A stretch of 64,000 nucleotides of DNA from Nothophaeocryptopus gaeumannii (GCA_031771865.1 JASISA010000019.1:1-64000); one strand, 5' to 3'; positions 1 to 11,342 are shown, counted from the stretch's first letter. Translations and numbers: made by a program. The notes: generated by a model from the letters alone, not told the origin.

Positions 1-3000
1 TAGCTTTTACTACTTACTAGTAGGTCTTAGGTATTAGAATATAATATTTAGCTCCTACTAACTCCTTGTATATAATAAATACAGCCTCTTTAATCTTATA
101 GAGGAAGTTATTCCTATCCCTTGCTAACTCTTTAGCTACTACTATAAGTTAAGAGAATATTATATACTCTATTCTCTTAGGTACTCTTTCTTCTCTAGGA
201 AATAAGTCTAATCTTAGCCTCTTAACTCCTACTATTAGGACACTCCTTAGTATAGGAATAGGCATAGGTAGAACTAGTAGTTCCCTCTATAGATCTAGAT
301 CCATTTTAGTATCTATAGGGTTAGTATAGTTTTTAGGGTTCCTAGACTCTAGGATCTTTGAAAACTCCTTCCTCTAGGTAACTAGTAGAGGTAGGAGCTG
401 TACTATTAGGGATGTATTAGTCTTCTCTACCCTACTTAGTTCCTAGGGTAGATCGGTTATCTTTAGGTCTACTCTCTTTAGTCTTCCTCTTAGGTTTCTT
501 TATAGGCTTACTAAGTTCTACTAGCCTATCTTTCTAATATTAAGATTTAGATCCCCTCCCTTCTAGTCCTCTAGGAACTTAATAGTACTATAAGTTCTAA
601 TATCCTTAAAATTAGGATCCTAGAACTTCTATATCTTTCTAGTTCCCTTTATATAGCCTATAAAGACTATAGGCTTTCCCTTGTTTATAAAGCTGTTAGC
701 TCTAGACTTAATAGATTAGTGCTTTCTACTAGCTAGCTCTTCCCTTAGGACATATACAATTACCTAGTAGCCCTAGACTTTAAGGTAGTTAATAGTAGGC
801 TTCCTTCTACTCTAGGCCTCCTCTAGGCTTACTTTAAATCCCTTAATGTCTAGTCTATTAGGTAGTAGGTTACCTAGATAGGTATAGGTCTCTAGTACCT
901 CTAGCTAGAACTCAATTAGTATCCTAGACTCTTTATATATAGCTCTTATATTGTTTTCTAAGGTTTAGATATTTCTTTCTATAATCCTATTTTAATTAGA
1001 GCTGTAGGTATTAGTTAGTTCTAGCTAGACACCTTCTATCTACTCCTAGTACTTAATAATCTTAACTAGTTCTCTAGTATTGTTAATCCTTATAGCCTTT
1101 AGCTTCTTTCTAGTCTTAAGTTTAGCCTTTAGTTTCTATTCCTAGAAGGCTTTTAGTCTATCTACCTTTTTATTTAAGCTACTTGTCCACTTTTTCCTTA
1201 AGTAGTTGTCTACGATTTAGAGGAACTATTCCTTTCTAGTCCTAGATAGGGGGAGTAGGCTATAGATATCTATAGATACTAAATTAAGGATACCCTCTTT
1301 CCCCTCTATAATTCTACTATATAACCTCTTTATTTTAGTAGTAAGGTATACCTTGCATAGGCAATCTCTTACTTTAAAGGTAGGGATTAGCTTATTATAT
1401 ATAGTTACCTTATAGATATTCCTAAGAAGCTTAGCTCTATAGTAGGCAAACCTCCTATACTATAGCTCCTACTAAAGCTTCTTCCCTTAAAGGGAGGGGG
1501 ATACTTCTTTACTCTTGTTAAGAGGGATCTCCTCTATCTCTATAGATAGGAATAACTATTCTAGTTTATAATTGAACGTCTTCCTAGGTTTCTCCTATAT
1601 GTTTCTAATGCTTATAATTAAGGGTATACCTCCTCTTATAATAGTCTATAGGACTAGCTATCTATCTATACTTAAGACAATATTAAAGTTAGGTAGTTAG
1701 ATCTAAAATTAAGTTAAGAGTTTATTCTAAGAGACTAGATTAACTCCTAGACTAGGTATAAGTAAAACTTTTCTAAGGACTACCTTATTTCCTCTTCTAT
1801 CTTCTATTACTATATCCCTATTATATACTACTAATAGAATTCCTTCTCTAACTTTAATAAACCTCTTTACTAGTAGTAGATTAAGTTTCCCTCTAAAGAG
1901 TAATTCTTAGTTAGTTATATATAATAATGTATAGGAGTTAAGTATCTACTCCTATAGAGGAAGCTTACCTCTAGCTTTAATACTTGTATAAGTAACCTTA
2001 TCTTATTCTTCTTAATTAGATTCGGATTCTAAGCCTATATCCTATTTTAATTTAGACTCCTCTATCTAGGCTATATATACCCTTCTAGCCTTACTAGTAG
2101 TAGTTAGCTTAGTATATCCTTAGTTAGTCTTTAAGAGAACCTTAAGGACAGCCCTTACAATTTCCTCTTAGTCTAGCTTCTATTACTTAGAGTCCCTACT
2201 CTTTACCTCTTAACTAGCTCTTCCTATATTCTTCCTAGGCTTTAGGAGGTGTCTAGCTTTTAGCTTTAGCTCCTTCTTTACCTTCCCTCTTATCTATATA
2301 AGGTATTAGTAGTTTAAGATTATGTAATCTCTATTATAGAGGTAATATAACATTTTTCTAGGTCTTAACTTCTATACCTAGGCTATTATAGCTATATCTA
2401 TAACCCTGAGATCTAACTCCCTTACCTTAAGGAGCCTAAGGATATAGTCTAGGGAGTTAATTAGGCTAGGTTAGGCTTAGATAGACTACTTTCTAGTAGA
2501 GTACTCTTCTAGTAGGGTAGTAAGGAGATGTCTTATCCTCCTCCTAGCTTCCCTATAGTAGGTCTTATCTAGTAAGATAGCTGCAATTCTTGTCCCTAGG
2601 CTAGTAAGGTAGGCCTATACTCTATTAATAGTATTATCCTTATCTATCTTAAAGTTTATAAACTCTTGGATAAGGGAGGTAATATCTACTAGTATTACCT
2701 CTATATACTTGCCTATTATTACTTCCTAGAGGTCGGTAGCCTTTCTATAGATGCTCTATGTAAGTTAATCCTCCTATAATAGGTAGATTGTAATCTTATA
2801 TAGTATCTTACTATTAGCTAATATCTAATCTTCTAGGCTTAAGGATAATAAGGATAATTCAGGTATCTATACTTCTATAGTTAATAGAGTATCCTCCTTT
2901 ACTTCCTTAAATGTGAATTCCTCCTATAGGATTGTATCGCCTCTTTCTCTTATACTACTATTCTCTTAGACCTACTAAGTTATAAGGGTTTTAGGTACTT

Positions 3001-3071
3001 AGGTAAATAGCTTCTAGGAGGAGAAGGAGGAGAGTAGTTGTATTGTTTTTCTTCGAGGAGTAGTCCTAAAG
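1..3071 (-). mobile_element. RIP-degraded Ty1/copia retrotransposon, 3' part of internal region
   Basis: The block is rich in TA, TAG and CTA and almost free of CA and TG, which is what RIP (C to T at CpA on both strands) produces. No open frame survives. Read on the minus strand around 1180-1300, a copia integrase core can still be followed through stop codons: an SIDIYSLLPLSRT stretch, then F-L-stop-IVDNYLR. The Trp and Gln codons have become stops. Reverse transcriptase should lie towards position 1 and beyond the window edge, and Gag towards 3071. The element continues after the nested gypsy insertion at 9588 and after the nested hAT insertion at 13617, where a mutated primer-binding site is seen. 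Confidence 0.75.
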
Positions 3072-3076
3072 CTATG

Positions 3077-3371
3077 TGTTACGCACGGTATCTCGCTTGT
3101 CAGGTGACTCGCTTAATCACGTGGAATGGCTTCTTTGGAGAATGCGTCGGCAAGTGGAACGAAGTGAAGGAAGTCTTGGCTTATTCCAATCAGTGAGATT
3201 GTAACATGAGTTGAACACGATGATTGCTAGTCAACCATCGTTCCTAAATACATAAGAGACTTTAGGTGATCATCCTGATCAGGGTGATCAGGAGGCTCTG
3301 CTCGGTCTCGTACCTTACGATCAGTAACACGTGACCTCGCACTGGGCAAGGACCCAGCACGAACCGTAACA
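3077..3371 (-). repeat. 3' LTR of the chromovirus (295 bp, complete)
   Basis: It starts TGTTAC and ends GTAACA, directly beside target duplication CTATG (3072-3076). The inner 133 bp (3239-3371) is repeated at the right end of the element. It holds several palindromic TGATCA/CTGATCAG sites. Confidence 0.9.
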
Positions 3372-3383
3372 CCATCCCCTTTT
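3372..3383 (-). other. Polypurine tract of the chromovirus
   Basis: On the minus strand AAAAGGGGATGG abuts the first base of the 3' LTR. This is the position and composition of the plus-strand primer of LTR retrotransposons, and it confirms the element's orientation. Confidence 0.8.
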
Positions 3384-3458
3384 AGCTAGCGTCGTCCCGA
3401 CGCTTATACATAGCTCGAGTCGGTCCTTAGACGCCAGTCGTCATGGGTTTTCGTAGTC

Positions 3459-3926
3459 ATGCCTCCTAGGCTCTCCTCCTCCACCCACCGCCGCCACAAG
3501 CTTGCAGATTTCCTGGATCGCACTGGTACCGTCATGGTAAAGCAGTGTTCGACGTGCGCGAAGCACAAGAGGGTGTGTCGGGTACACGTTCGGTCGGGTC
3601 GATGTAACGAGTGTGTCCGGCGCGGTCAGCGCTGCGACATGAAGGTCACAAAGTCTGAGTTCGACCGGCTGGTGGCTGAACGTGAGAGGCTCCAGTCTAG
3701 TATAAAGGAGGCTCAGCAGGCGCAAGAGGAGGCGCAGCACCGGTTAGAGGAAGCGCAGCGCTCTCAGCAGATGGCTTTCGAAGCGTCTCGTACGGCGTTT
3801 GCCCGCGAGATGAGATTGCGACAACAGTTGGACTTAGTGGATAAGCGGTCCGATGAGGCTGTTGCTGTGGAAATACGGGATATCGAGGAGCAGGAGCAAG
3901 AGGGCGGGCAGCTGAAGCTACGCTAG
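3459..3926 (+). CDS. Zinc-cluster/coiled-coil protein encoded antisense at the 3' end of the chromovirus
   Basis: An intact 155-codon frame lies inside the retrotransposon on the opposite strand to gag-pol, beginning 88 bp inside the left LTR and ending where the minus-strand chromodomain frame ends. Residues about 29-60 hold six cysteines spaced C-x2-C-x6-C-x8-C-x2-C-x6-C, which fits the fungal Zn2Cys6 spacing rule. Residues about 68-120 are a Glu/Gln/Arg-rich heptad-like helix (predicted coiled coil), and the tail is acidic. The plus-strand reading of the left LTR lies directly upstream and could supply a promoter (inference). I recall similar short fungal hypothetical proteins with this Cys pattern but cannot confirm a family. 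Function is unknown; DNA or nucleic-acid binding is a guess from the zinc pattern. Confidence 0.6.
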   Translation: MPPRLSSSTHRRHKLADFLDRTGTVMVKQCSTCAKHKRVCRVHVRSGRCNECVRRGQRCDMKVTKSEFDRLVAERERLQSSIKEAQQAQEEAQHRLEEAQRSQQMAFEASRTAFAREMRLRQQLDLVDKRSDEAVAVEIRDIEEQEQEGGQLKLR

Positions 3927-5306
3927 GCTTCGACGAACCGTCCTACGGGCTGAATCTGTCTCCTATGACCTGGGGCGCCCTCGAGGGCGTTGATCCTTCG
4001 ATTGGTCGTTACTGGATCCCAACCCCGATGGAATTGTTGCAGGAGTAAGCGGCAATTCATAAGATGTTCCTCCCCGGCTCCCAGGTAATTTCCGAGTCGT
4101 CGTACCCTCTCCATTTAATAAGGTACTGATCGTCTTTATAGTCCAGAATCTTTTCGACTTCGAATTCGGTTTCTTCTTGTGGGACAAATGAAAATGTCTC
4201 CTGACAAGGTGTCTCGGCGTCGGCTGGTTCCAAGAGAGAGATGTGGAACACTGGATGAATCTTTGCATCTGCCGGTAGTCGTAGTCGGTAGTTGACCGGT
4301 CCCTTGGCCTCTTCAATCAAAAATGGCCCGACCTTTACATGGTCTAACTTTCTGGTCTTTCTTCTCGTTTTGAGATTTCTCGTGAGGAGATAGACCTTAT
4401 CCCCCTCCTTCAGCTGAGGTGCCATTTGTGAGCCATGCTGTCGCGATTTCAGCAGGTGTCCTTGTTGTCGTAGGATGGCCTTGTTCATTTCCGAGTGAAC
4501 ATCCTTAAGCTGGTCAACCGCAATCAACGCCCGTGGTGCGTTAGGGTGAATGCCAGGTTCGCCAAACAGGTGTGGATCCTTCCAAAGTTTGCGAAGAATG
4601 GCGTGAGACCCGTCGTCTCGGATTGCTGGTTGTTGAGTGCGATTTGTGCCATGGGTAGGAGTGATACCCAATTGTCCTGTGCGTAGTTGATGTAGTGGCG
4701 TAGGTATTGTTCTAGTGTCTGGTTCATCCGTTCGGTTTGTCCGTCGGTTTGCGGATGAAACGCCGTTGATAGCTTGTGTCTGATCCCGATCGTGGATACG
4801 AGTGTCTTCCAGTAGTTCGATGTGAACAACTTGTCTCTGTCGGTAATGAAGACCTCTGGGAATCCGTGATATCGTACAAGTCTATCCAGCACAAGGTGTC
4901 CGAGTTGCTCTGCCGTGTATGTCTCACACGCAGGAATAAAGTGCGCGTACTTCGTGAGCCTGTCGACCATGACCAGTATCATGTCGTACTTGACTTTCGT
5001 TGCTTGATCCGTCGATCCTGGGAGTTTCGTAATGAAATCCATCGTAACTTCGTCCCATGGTTGTGTCGGTGGGCTCCGGAATTTAAGTTGTCCGTACTTC
5101 GAATGTCGAGATGCCTTGTTCTGTTGGCATTGAACACAGCGTGCGATGTATTTCTTGACTCGTTCTCGCATATGTGGGAATCCAAAGTTGCGTTGATAAG
5201 CTCTACTGTCTTCGAGATTCCTGGATGTCCGTATTGCGGATCGTTGTGATGGTGTCGAATGCACTCTTCCTGTCGGTCCGTCGGTACTTGGTACTTTCCT
5301 GTGCAA
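3923..5306 (-). pseudogene. Chromovirus integrase with C-terminal chromodomain (fragmented frames)
   Basis: The integrase makes the DNA joins that insert the element. A Cys pair of the HHCC zinc domain (CVQCQQNK) is followed by the catalytic DDE core: Asp in TMDFI, Asp in ITDRD, Glu in [11 protein letters not shown] second overlapping frame (4671-4057) carries the [16 protein letters not shown] module and then a chromodomain with [16 protein letters not shown] and TWEP. Chromodomains steer such elements to methylated histone H3 chromatin. The frame shifts between core and C-terminus near 4600, and again just after the chromodomain WEP, where the expected helix continues in the frame ending at 3923. 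The copy is therefore inactive. Confidence 0.88.
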
Positions 5307-6831
5307 TAGGAAATTGTTCTGTCTTGTCTTGCAGAACTCGCACTATGTTGTTGAACTCCATTTGGTTGGCACTCAGGCTTCCATCCTGATTTGTCTTGAG
5401 TATGCTGTGCTGCACTCTTTCCTTTCCTTCCATGTAGTCACTTCGTCGGCTCAGTGCGTCGGCTCGACCGTTGTCTTTACCAGGTGTATAGCGGATTTCG
5501 AACTTGTACTGACCAAGGAGCTCCGACCAGCGGGTCTGCCTTCGAGTCAGTTGTTTAGTCGTAGTGAAGTAGGTCAGATTCTTGTGATCAGAAAGAATCG
5601 TGAGCCTGGGTGCTCCTTCCGCATATGCTCGCCAGTGCTGCAGGGCAGCGACAATCGCAAGAAGTTCCTTATCATGGATGTCGTAATTCTCTTCTGCAGG
5701 AGTCATCTTTCGTGAGTAGTAGGCTACCGGGTGTCGCTTCCCGTCGTGCTCCTGTGTGAGACACGCGCCTATCGCCATATCCGATGCATCTGTTTCGATT
5801 TGCACTTCCTTCGTACCGTCGAAAAGTCGAAGCGTTGGCGCTGTGGCGCACATTTCTTTGAGTTTGTCGAATGCCTGTTGGTGTCGTTTTTCCCACTGGA
5901 ACTTGGTGTCTTTTCTCGTGAGTTCCGTCATTGGTTTCGCAATCCTTGAGTAGTCTGGGATGAACTTTCGATTGTAGTTCGCGAGTCCAAGGAAGGATTG
6001 TACTTCGGTAACATTCGTGGGTCGAGGCCATTCGTGTATCGACCGTGTCTTTGCTGGATCGATTTGGATTCCTTTCGTACTAAGGATAAATCCAAGGAAT
6101 TTGACTTCCTTTTTGTGGAACTCGCATTTCTCTGGTGCTGTCTTGAACCCTACTCGTGTGAGGCGTTCGAAGACGTCTTGGACTTGCTTGATATGCTTGC
6201 TCAGTTCTCCCTTGGTATAGACCAAGATGTCGTCCATGTAAGCGATAACACAGACGTCAAGCAAATCTCGTAGTGTTTCATTGACAAGGTCCTGGCATGA
6301 GGCTGGCGCATTGGTAAGCCCCATTGGCATAACCAGAAACTCGTAAAGTCCATATCTTGTTCGGAATGCAGTCTTCCATTCTTCTCCCTTCGCCATTCGT
6401 ATTGCGTAGAATGCGTCTCGGAGGTCGATCTTTGTAAACCAGTCTGATCCGGTAAGTCGATCTTGTGCTTCTTCGATGCTTGGTAATGGATATCGGTTCT
6501 TGATTGTCATGTCGTTGAGCCTTCTATAGTCAACGACCATTCGCAACTTCCCGTTCTGCTTTGGTACGAAGAGAATTGGAGAGCCTGCGCTTGAGGTGGA
6601 CTTCCGTATCCATCCTTTGGCTAGCTTCTCCTTCAGCCATTCATCTAGGGCTTTGAGCTCTTTCTCAGATAATGCGTAAATGGGTCCCCATGGAGGCTCT
6701 TTCCCAGGCTGAATCTTGATCTTGTGATCCCATGGTTGGTGTATAGGTAAGGCTTCCTTGCCTTCCTCTTCCTGAAAGAGTCTCGACCATCTTTGGTACT
6801 CCTCAGGGACATCTGGCGCTGAGATCGCCAT
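5203..6831 (-). pseudogene. Chromovirus reverse transcriptase and RNase H
   Basis: A 542-codon open stretch holds the fungal Ty3/gypsy RT: KGWIRKSTSSAGSPILFV, then VVDYRRLND, the FTKIDLRDAF block with the first catalytic Asp, and YMDDIL with the two active-site Asps. RNase H follows (ETDASDMAIG, DKELLAI, SDHKNLTYF, GKDNGRADALSRR). All key residues appear intact. It is out of frame with both the protease upstream and most of the integrase downstream, so it is part of a broken polyprotein and not a separate gene. Confidence 0.92.
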
Positions 6832-6921
6832 CTGCTTTCCAGGATTGCCAGTTCCTCGTCCGTGATTCCGTGACCTGCTGGACCTACGCAGTGTCTATCC
6901 GGGTGGCTCCAGTCTCTGGGC

Positions 6922-7551
6922 TCAGTGTCGGCGCAAGCTGAGTTGTGCACAGCTGTTCTTTCGCCTCATCCGCCGCGTACTTTCGACGCTGTACGGGTCT
7001 GATACGGTGGCACTTCCGTATCCTTCAAATGTGAGTACTCCTCTCTTCCAGTCAATTACTGGGTTGTGCTTTCTCAACCAAGGCATGCCTAGCACGATAT
7101 CCCAGCTGGCCATAGCTGTGACATCTAAGACAATCTCCTCGTGGTGCTGTTGGATAGCCAGTGGTAGCGGTATCGTCTCGCGCTCCACACAGGGTAAGGG
7201 TGATCCGTCGACCGCGATCAGTTCATACCCTTGTTTCTTCGTCTGGGTAGCTAGTCCAGTCCGTTTTACAAATGACTCGGATGCAAAGTTCCCGCTCGCT
7301 CCGGAGTCGATCATGGCACTCGTCTTGAGTCCATTGACGATAACTTGTGTGCTGAACACTGTTGCTGATGCTTGAGCTTCTTGTGTGACGTTTAACTCCC
7401 TTCGGCCGCTCATGCCTGAGGAGTCGATCCTTTTCCCGAGACTGTGGCTCTGTTGTCTAACCAGTCCAGGATCTGTATACGTGTTTCCTCCAGTGTTTTG
7501 GCCATAGCTTTCTCTTGTGGCAACTCGTTGCATGCGTATCGGCTCTGACAT
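6922..7551 (-). pseudogene. Chromovirus aspartic protease segment
   Basis: The retropepsin active-site motif MIDSGASGNF is followed by the flap region and WDIVLGMPWLRKHNP, the usual spacing in gypsy proteases that cleave Gag-Pol. The frame overlaps the end of the Gag frame (7410-7551) in a different register, and it stops at 6922 before RT starts in another frame. The Gag/Pro overlap could be a natural programmed shift; the break before RT is more likely damage. Confidence 0.85.
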
Positions 7552-9393
7552 GCTTGTGCTTGTTTGTAGCCATTCCTGAGTTCTTGGATCGATGTTCTCA
7601 TCTCGTTCGTAACGACTTGTCCGTGCGGTGTTAGGTACCCGTACGGTGTAAACCAGCTTCCAATTGGTGGTCTATCCCAGATGAATGTTGAAAACTCTTC
7701 TTGGATGTCCAGCCTGGGATACCTCCAGAACATTGACCGTAGTTGCCCTAGGAAGAAATCAAACCTAACTGGGTTAAGCAGTCTTCCTCCTGTCGGTGTT
7801 CGTGGAAAGATCTCTTCACTGTTGCGTGCTATGTGAAGGATCATCTTGCGTATTGGTTCCGGTGCGTCCACGCTAAGGTGAAGTATTTCGTCGTTGTCAT
7901 CGTCCTCACTGGATTCTTCTTCTTCTTCCGAGGTTCCTTCCTCAGTTTCCTCGTCACTGGATGACTCTTGTGGGTTCTCCGGAATCTCAGGTAAGATACC
8001 CGTGATAGGGTAGTCGTCCGCCTGAGTAGCGACATCCATCACCACTTCCTCCTGTGGGGTCCCCTCAGATTCATTGGGATTTTGGTTCTCCTTATCGCTG
8101 TCATCAGCGCCCCAACAGGTTTCATCCAAATCCTCCTCGTCCGGCGTTTGAACGTGACGATCAAGTTGTCGTAGTTCGTCCGGAATTGGTAAGTGTCGGT
8201 GTCCTCCAACTGTGGTGTTGATTGGTGGAACCGGGGCAGGTCTTCGTGGCGCAGACGGCCAGTATCCTGCTTCCATCTTCGAGGAGTAGTGTGTTTGACA
8301 CGAATCGTCATAACAGAATCGCCAGTGAAGGCTTCCGTGACCGTTCCGCAGTTCCCGACCTGTCTCGTCAGGTAACTTTCGTGTCATCATACCAAACAAT
8401 CGTGGCTTTTGTTGATCGGCGCCTGTCGTTTCGTAGGCTCCGCGTCCCACGTCGTGGTTTCGTTGCATCGTGTTGAACTGTCGTTGCACCATGTTCTTTG
8501 AACGACAATTCCTCGCATAGTGGCCTTCCTTGCCACATGCATAGCAATTCAGTTTCTTCTCATTTCTTCTGGGCGAACTCTTGCCCTTCCTACTTCCTTT
8601 GAACGGGCGACCTTTCTGGGTTGCATTGAACTGCCAGTCCATTGCATCGGGGTCGCGTTGCTGTCTCTGAGGTGGTTTAGACCACCCATCGCGTCGTCCC
8701 GAGGGCACATAGCCTGCCCTTCCCGTAACCTTGGAATCATAGCGTCGCTCCATGGCTCGCTCGTAAAGTTGGTCGTCCAGTTCAATCGCCGCTTTAATCA
8801 GTTCTCCGAGGCTGTCGATCTTCCCAGAGTATCGCATCAGTTCATCCTTGACTGAGTCTCTGAGACCTCGTCGGAACATAACTTGGAGAGCATCGTCGTC
8901 CCAATCCGTGATCTGGGCGTGCTCCTGAAACTTGGCTGCGTAGTCTGCCGTGGAACCCTTCTGAGTGAGATGTTGGATAACCCGGACCGCGGTCGAAACC
9001 TCGTTCGAGACTCCATACACCTGCTTCATTGCGTTCTTCATGTGATTCCAGGTCCTGAAGATTCCCGTTGAATCCTCGTCACTGTCCAAGTAGTTCCTGA
9101 GAAAAGGTTTGATCCAGTGCTGCACGTCCTCGCATAAAGGTCGTTGCGAAGAGTGGCTTCTGAGCTTCACCCATCTCGTTGAACTTGGAAGTACATGTCC
9201 ATTTGGGTAAGCCAGACGTCGAACTTGTCTCGGTCGCCATAATAGTAGTCCGGCTTGCCGACCTTGAGGAACTGTCGTTGGTGTGGTTGGCAAGTGCATT
9301 GATGGCCGACTGAGATGTGCTGGATCGTTGGCGAGCTTCCTGCTTCGCTGGGGGCGGAGTTCCCTTCCGGTTTGCTGACGTTCCTAAATACAT
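7410..9393 (-). pseudogene. Chromovirus Gag with CCHC zinc knuckle, frameshifted
   Basis: This is the structural nucleocapsid protein of the element. The main frame (9299-7410) has a retrotrans_gag-like helical region (FRTWNHMKNAMKQVYG, YAAKFQEHAQITDW, MFRRGLRDSVKDEL) and the nucleic-acid-binding knuckle CYACGKEGHYARNC near the middle, then a long acidic tail. The first about 70 codons lie in other frames: an overlapping frame (9393-9079) reads through the same N-terminal region, so at least one indel sits near 9100. Its first ATG falls inside the truncated right LTR, because the LTR end, primer site and leader are missing here. Confidence 0.85.
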
Positions 9394-9582
9394 AAGAGAC
9401 TTTAGGTGATCAGTGTGATCAGACTGATCGCCTAGGAGGGGTGATCAGTGTGATCAGACTGATCGCCTAGGGAGAGGTGATCATCCTGATCAGGGTGATC
9501 AGGAGGCTCTGCTCGGTCTCGTACCTTACGATCAGTAACACGTGACCTCGCACTGGGCAAGGACCCAGCACGAACCGTAACA
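9379..9582 (-). repeat. 5' LTR of the chromovirus, truncated, with internal tandem repeat
   Basis: It matches the left LTR from the outer end (CGAACCGTAACA) inwards, but the match stops abruptly at 9379 and the sequence passes straight into gag. About 160 bp of R/U5, the primer-binding site and the leader are missing. It also carries two extra copies of a 35-bp unit beginning GGTGATCAGTGTGATCAGAC (9405-9439 and 9440-9474) that are absent from the left LTR. Confidence 0.85.
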
Positions 9583-9587
9583 CTATG

Positions 9588-9976
9588 CTCCTTAGTACCT
9601 AGTAGTTTTAGTACTCTTAGCTAAACTAGATATTAGTTATCTAGGAGGTTATATAATTCGTACTTATTAGCCTCTAAAATAACCTACTAGATCCCTTTAC
9701 TAATTAAGTAATTCTATACTAAAGGAAACTATATCCTTGAATTCTCGTATATAAGAGTTAGTAGTAGCTACCTAACCTTATACTTAGTTTAAGTATATGT
9801 ATCTATAGTAGTAGGTAGTTGCTTTCTTGTCCTATAGGAGAAAGCTATCCTCTTTAGATCTTAACCCTATTAAATCTAGATAGTACTAGTTGTCCTATTA
9901 GAAGGTTATAGTTCTAGTTACCTCTTATCCTATAGGAGGGTTAATATTCCTCTTCCAATTCTAGCCCTATTAGGAT
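9588..9976 (-). mobile_element. RIP-degraded copia element, second segment
   Basis: The same TA-rich, CA/TG-poor composition resumes directly after the CTATG duplication of the gypsy element and runs to the 8-bp duplication of the hAT element. It joins in register to 1-3071 if the gypsy insertion is removed. No coding frame survives. Confidence 0.65.
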
Positions 9977-10447
9977 TAGACGTCACACTGGGTTTGGTTG
10001 GGTACCTGTTCAGGTTGAAAATGACCTGTTACCCTGAAAGTCAGGTAACAGGTTAGATTTGGCAGGTTTAGCGGGTTACCTACAAAGTCACGTATATGAT
10101 TGAGTACATCGTACGAAAGTGGGTTGAGTGTTGGGTACCCGCAGAATATTACACGTATACCCGCACGAAACCCGCTATCTCGAAGACCAAAACGAAAGTA
10201 CAAAATGCCGACCACGCTCTGCCGACCACGATTCTACGGATAAGCACTGTACGTAAGACTTCTTATAGATAGACATAGGCTCCTTAGAAAACACGCTCCA
10301 TTCTTTATTCGAAAGCTATTACAAAAGGCTCATTTTCATTAGAGCTAGCAGTGGGTATCTTCCAGTAACGCCCCTATACCATTGCAAATCATCGTTGTCG
10401 ATCTCTCGATCGAAGCTCGTCATCATCATCATCATCCTTACACGTTA

Positions 10448-11112
10448 TTATCCCGAAGGCTCTCCGAAAATGTAGATATTCCATCTATTCATCAAGCGCA
10501 CGACCAACTGGATATCCTTCTGCTGAATGGTAACACGCTTGGCGTGGATCGCTGCGAGGTTCGAATCTAATACTTATTAGTACAGCCTCTCATGAAATGA
10601 AATCATCGAGTCTTACCTTCAAACAGCCGCACTAAAGCTGCCTCAGCTGCTTCTTGCAGACAGCGGAGTGCCTCCTTCTGGAAGCGAATCTCAGTGGGGA
10701 GGCAGTACCTGAGGGTGTCGAGGTCGAGTAATCTCTCGGCATAGGCGAGCGAATGGGCTGAAGCTCAGCAAGAGGTCGGTCGACTTCTGGTAGAATCTGA
10801 TCTCGCGGAGCGCATTATCTTTCACAGCTGTTAGTATCTGCCGACCACATTCTGCCGACCACGAAATACGTACTGCCTTTCTTAACCCTTCTCAAAGAGG
10901 GTCTCGCATTTCCCTCATCATCCTTGTTTACATGCTTCTTCCAGAGCGACGGTTTTCCTCGGCGACTCGTACCAACACTCTGCAGCTCTCTTCTCAATGA
11001 CAGGGTCTTCTTCATCTCTGCAGGTCTCTTGCTAGTCTTCTTGGCCTTAGGCGCCTTCGATGCACGGTTAGTCGTTGCGGCCGAGGCCGCCAGTGTTCTT
11101 GGTGCGCGCCAT
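10448..11112 (-). pseudogene. CenH3/CENP-A-like histone H3 variant (two introns, two frameshifts)
   Basis: Histone H3 variants of this kind wrap centromeric DNA. The frame opens MARTKNT as in H3 and, after a one-base shift, has an Ala/Lys-rich tail of about 80 residues. The histone fold follows: alpha-N/alpha-1 NALREIRFYQKSTDLLL, alpha-2 EALRCLQEAAEAALVRLFE, then [20 protein letters not shown]. Loop 1 between REI and RFQ is about 15 residues against 8 in H3, and QQKD replaces MPKD; both point to CenH3. Intron 1 is 10819-10873 (GTACGT, TACTAAC, AG) and intron 2 is 10567-10616 (GTAAGA, CTAAT, TTAG); both restore the histone frame. A second shift sits after REIT (near 10720). The last residues (after IQL) diverge from H3, ending at a TAA at 10448. 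CenH3 identity is moderately sure; H3 family is sure. Confidence 0.82.
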
Positions 11113-11342
11113 ACTAATTTCCATGGTCAGCACTAGCGCATCCTTCGACGGCGCCACCAAAACTCACATTTCTTCGATTGTGATACTGAAAGATCCGAGG
11201 CTTTTATGCGAGAATACGTGCGAAAGCGGTCGGCGCAGGGCGCGGCGCGGGCGCGGGCGAGCGGAAGTGGTGGTGATGGTGGTGGAGGTGGAGGGTTCGG
11301 CGATGTTGTTTGTTTACAGCGGCGGCGGCGAAGTTGTAAGCG

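Larger units (their letters stand above)
3077..9582 (-). mobile_element. Ty3/gypsy chromovirus LTR retrotransposon, not RIPped
   Basis: The element is bounded by LTR ends TGTTAC...GTAACA and by a perfect 5-bp target duplication CTATG (3072-3076 and 9583-9587). It lies inside an older RIPped copia element. Coding order on the minus strand is gag, protease, reverse transcriptase, RNase H, integrase, chromodomain, the Ty3/gypsy order. Base composition is normal, so it inserted after RIP had acted on the host element or escaped it. The frame changes between Gag pieces, between protease and RT, between RT and integrase, and at the end of the chromodomain, so this copy cannot make a single polyprotein. 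The LTR that should be the 5' one (right side) has lost its R/U5 end. Confidence 0.93.

Noticed and set aside
3441..3740. 99-codon minus-strand frame over the antisense zinc-cluster gene
   Set aside because: It is a shadow of the plus-strand frame 3459-3926, with no motif of its own; the chromovirus coding already ends at 3923.
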